Of a DNA stretch of 64,000 bases, positions 63,948 to 64,000 are shown piece after piece. This DNA comes from Stygiolobus caldivivus. GTDB taxonomy: Archaea > Thermoproteota > Thermoprotei_A > Sulfolobales > Sulfolobaceae. The DNA is taken from the NCBI RefSeq assembly GCF_019704315.1, contig NZ_AP024597.1, positions 1,860,001-1,924,000 of the forward strand, written 5' to 3'. The notes beneath the pieces are model-generated. The model was given only the letters and a program-made list of their open reading frames with translations. It did not search any database and was not told where the DNA came from. Position 1 is the stretch's first letter. Each line of letters starts with the position of its first letter. A program made the translations under genes and the position numbers.

Positions 63948-64000
<53 letters not shown>

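Overview
The window is a compact, AT-rich stretch of a crenarchaeal chromosome, almost certainly order Sulfolobales. The evidence is a split RNA polymerase operon (rpoH-B-A1-A2 followed by rpl30e, nusA, rps12), an Orc1-1/Cdc6 gene beside an origin with three ORB elements, RadA, SRP19, an archaeal RNase P RNA, LysW-dependent lysine synthesis with its LysM regulator, a CedB-type DNA-import ATPase and a tetraether lipid synthase. All seven tRNA genes carry a short intron after position 37. No insertion sequence, CRISPR array or prophage is evident; this is core genome. Genus cannot be fixed from sequence alone.

Layout. 0-3 kb: end of an MDR dehydrogenase, two unknown genes, and an epimerase plus small membrane protein lying between two inverted tRNA-Lys genes. 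3-10 kb: SRP19, S8e, a cis-prenyltransferase and the lysine cluster (lysY-Z-M-W-X-J-K). 10-16 kb: a coiled-coil protein, cedB, hexuloisomerase, a zinc-finger/PfkB pair and an FAD protein. 16-32 kb: a gene-poor spacer with an ORF remnant between tRNA-Val and tRNA-Ser, then the large S10/EF-1alpha/S7/S12/NusA/L30e/RNA polymerase block, malic enzyme and IF2. 32-37 kb: NDK, L24e, S28e, UPRTase, GatB, a PRTase-type regulator with a metal-site-less MBL-fold protein, and a riboflavin reductase. 37-46 kb: tetraether synthase, ThiL, then purine genes (purB, two purP paralogues, purA). 46-55 kb: siroheme decarboxylase-like fusion, PheA, threonine dehydratase, HIT, RadA, RNA methyltransferase, CYTH protein, SAM hydrolase, NadM, thioesterase. 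55-62 kb: DUF99, orc1-1 and the probable oriC1, tRNA-Ala, a SWIM protein, Elf1-like factor, GGGP synthase, Sec61beta, RNase P RNA, Tsr3, TiaS, tRNA-Arg. 62-64 kb: a tiny acidic protein, ABCE1, and the start of FBP aldolase/phosphatase.

Functional themes. The window joins replication initiation (orc1-1 and origin), recombination and DNA uptake (radA, cedB), transcription and translation, tRNA and rRNA modification (tiaS, tsr3, NSUN-type methyltransferase), membrane lipid synthesis (GGGPS, cis-prenyltransferase, tetraether synthase) and purine, lysine, riboflavin, thiamine and NAD metabolism.

Most noteworthy: (1) a C/D-box guide RNA with all four boxes, threaded through the HIT stop codon and the ilvA leader; (2) three essential-looking genes (infB, nadM, tiaS) that have no ATG/GTG/TTG codon upstream of their conserved N-terminal motifs; (3) the three-ORB origin; (4) the 3' end of RNase P RNA overlapping the tsr3 coding end; (5) the inverted tRNA-Lys pair with identical promoters but different introns; (6) an unexplained cluster of PRTase regulator, degenerate MBL protein and Cys-rich mini-protein.
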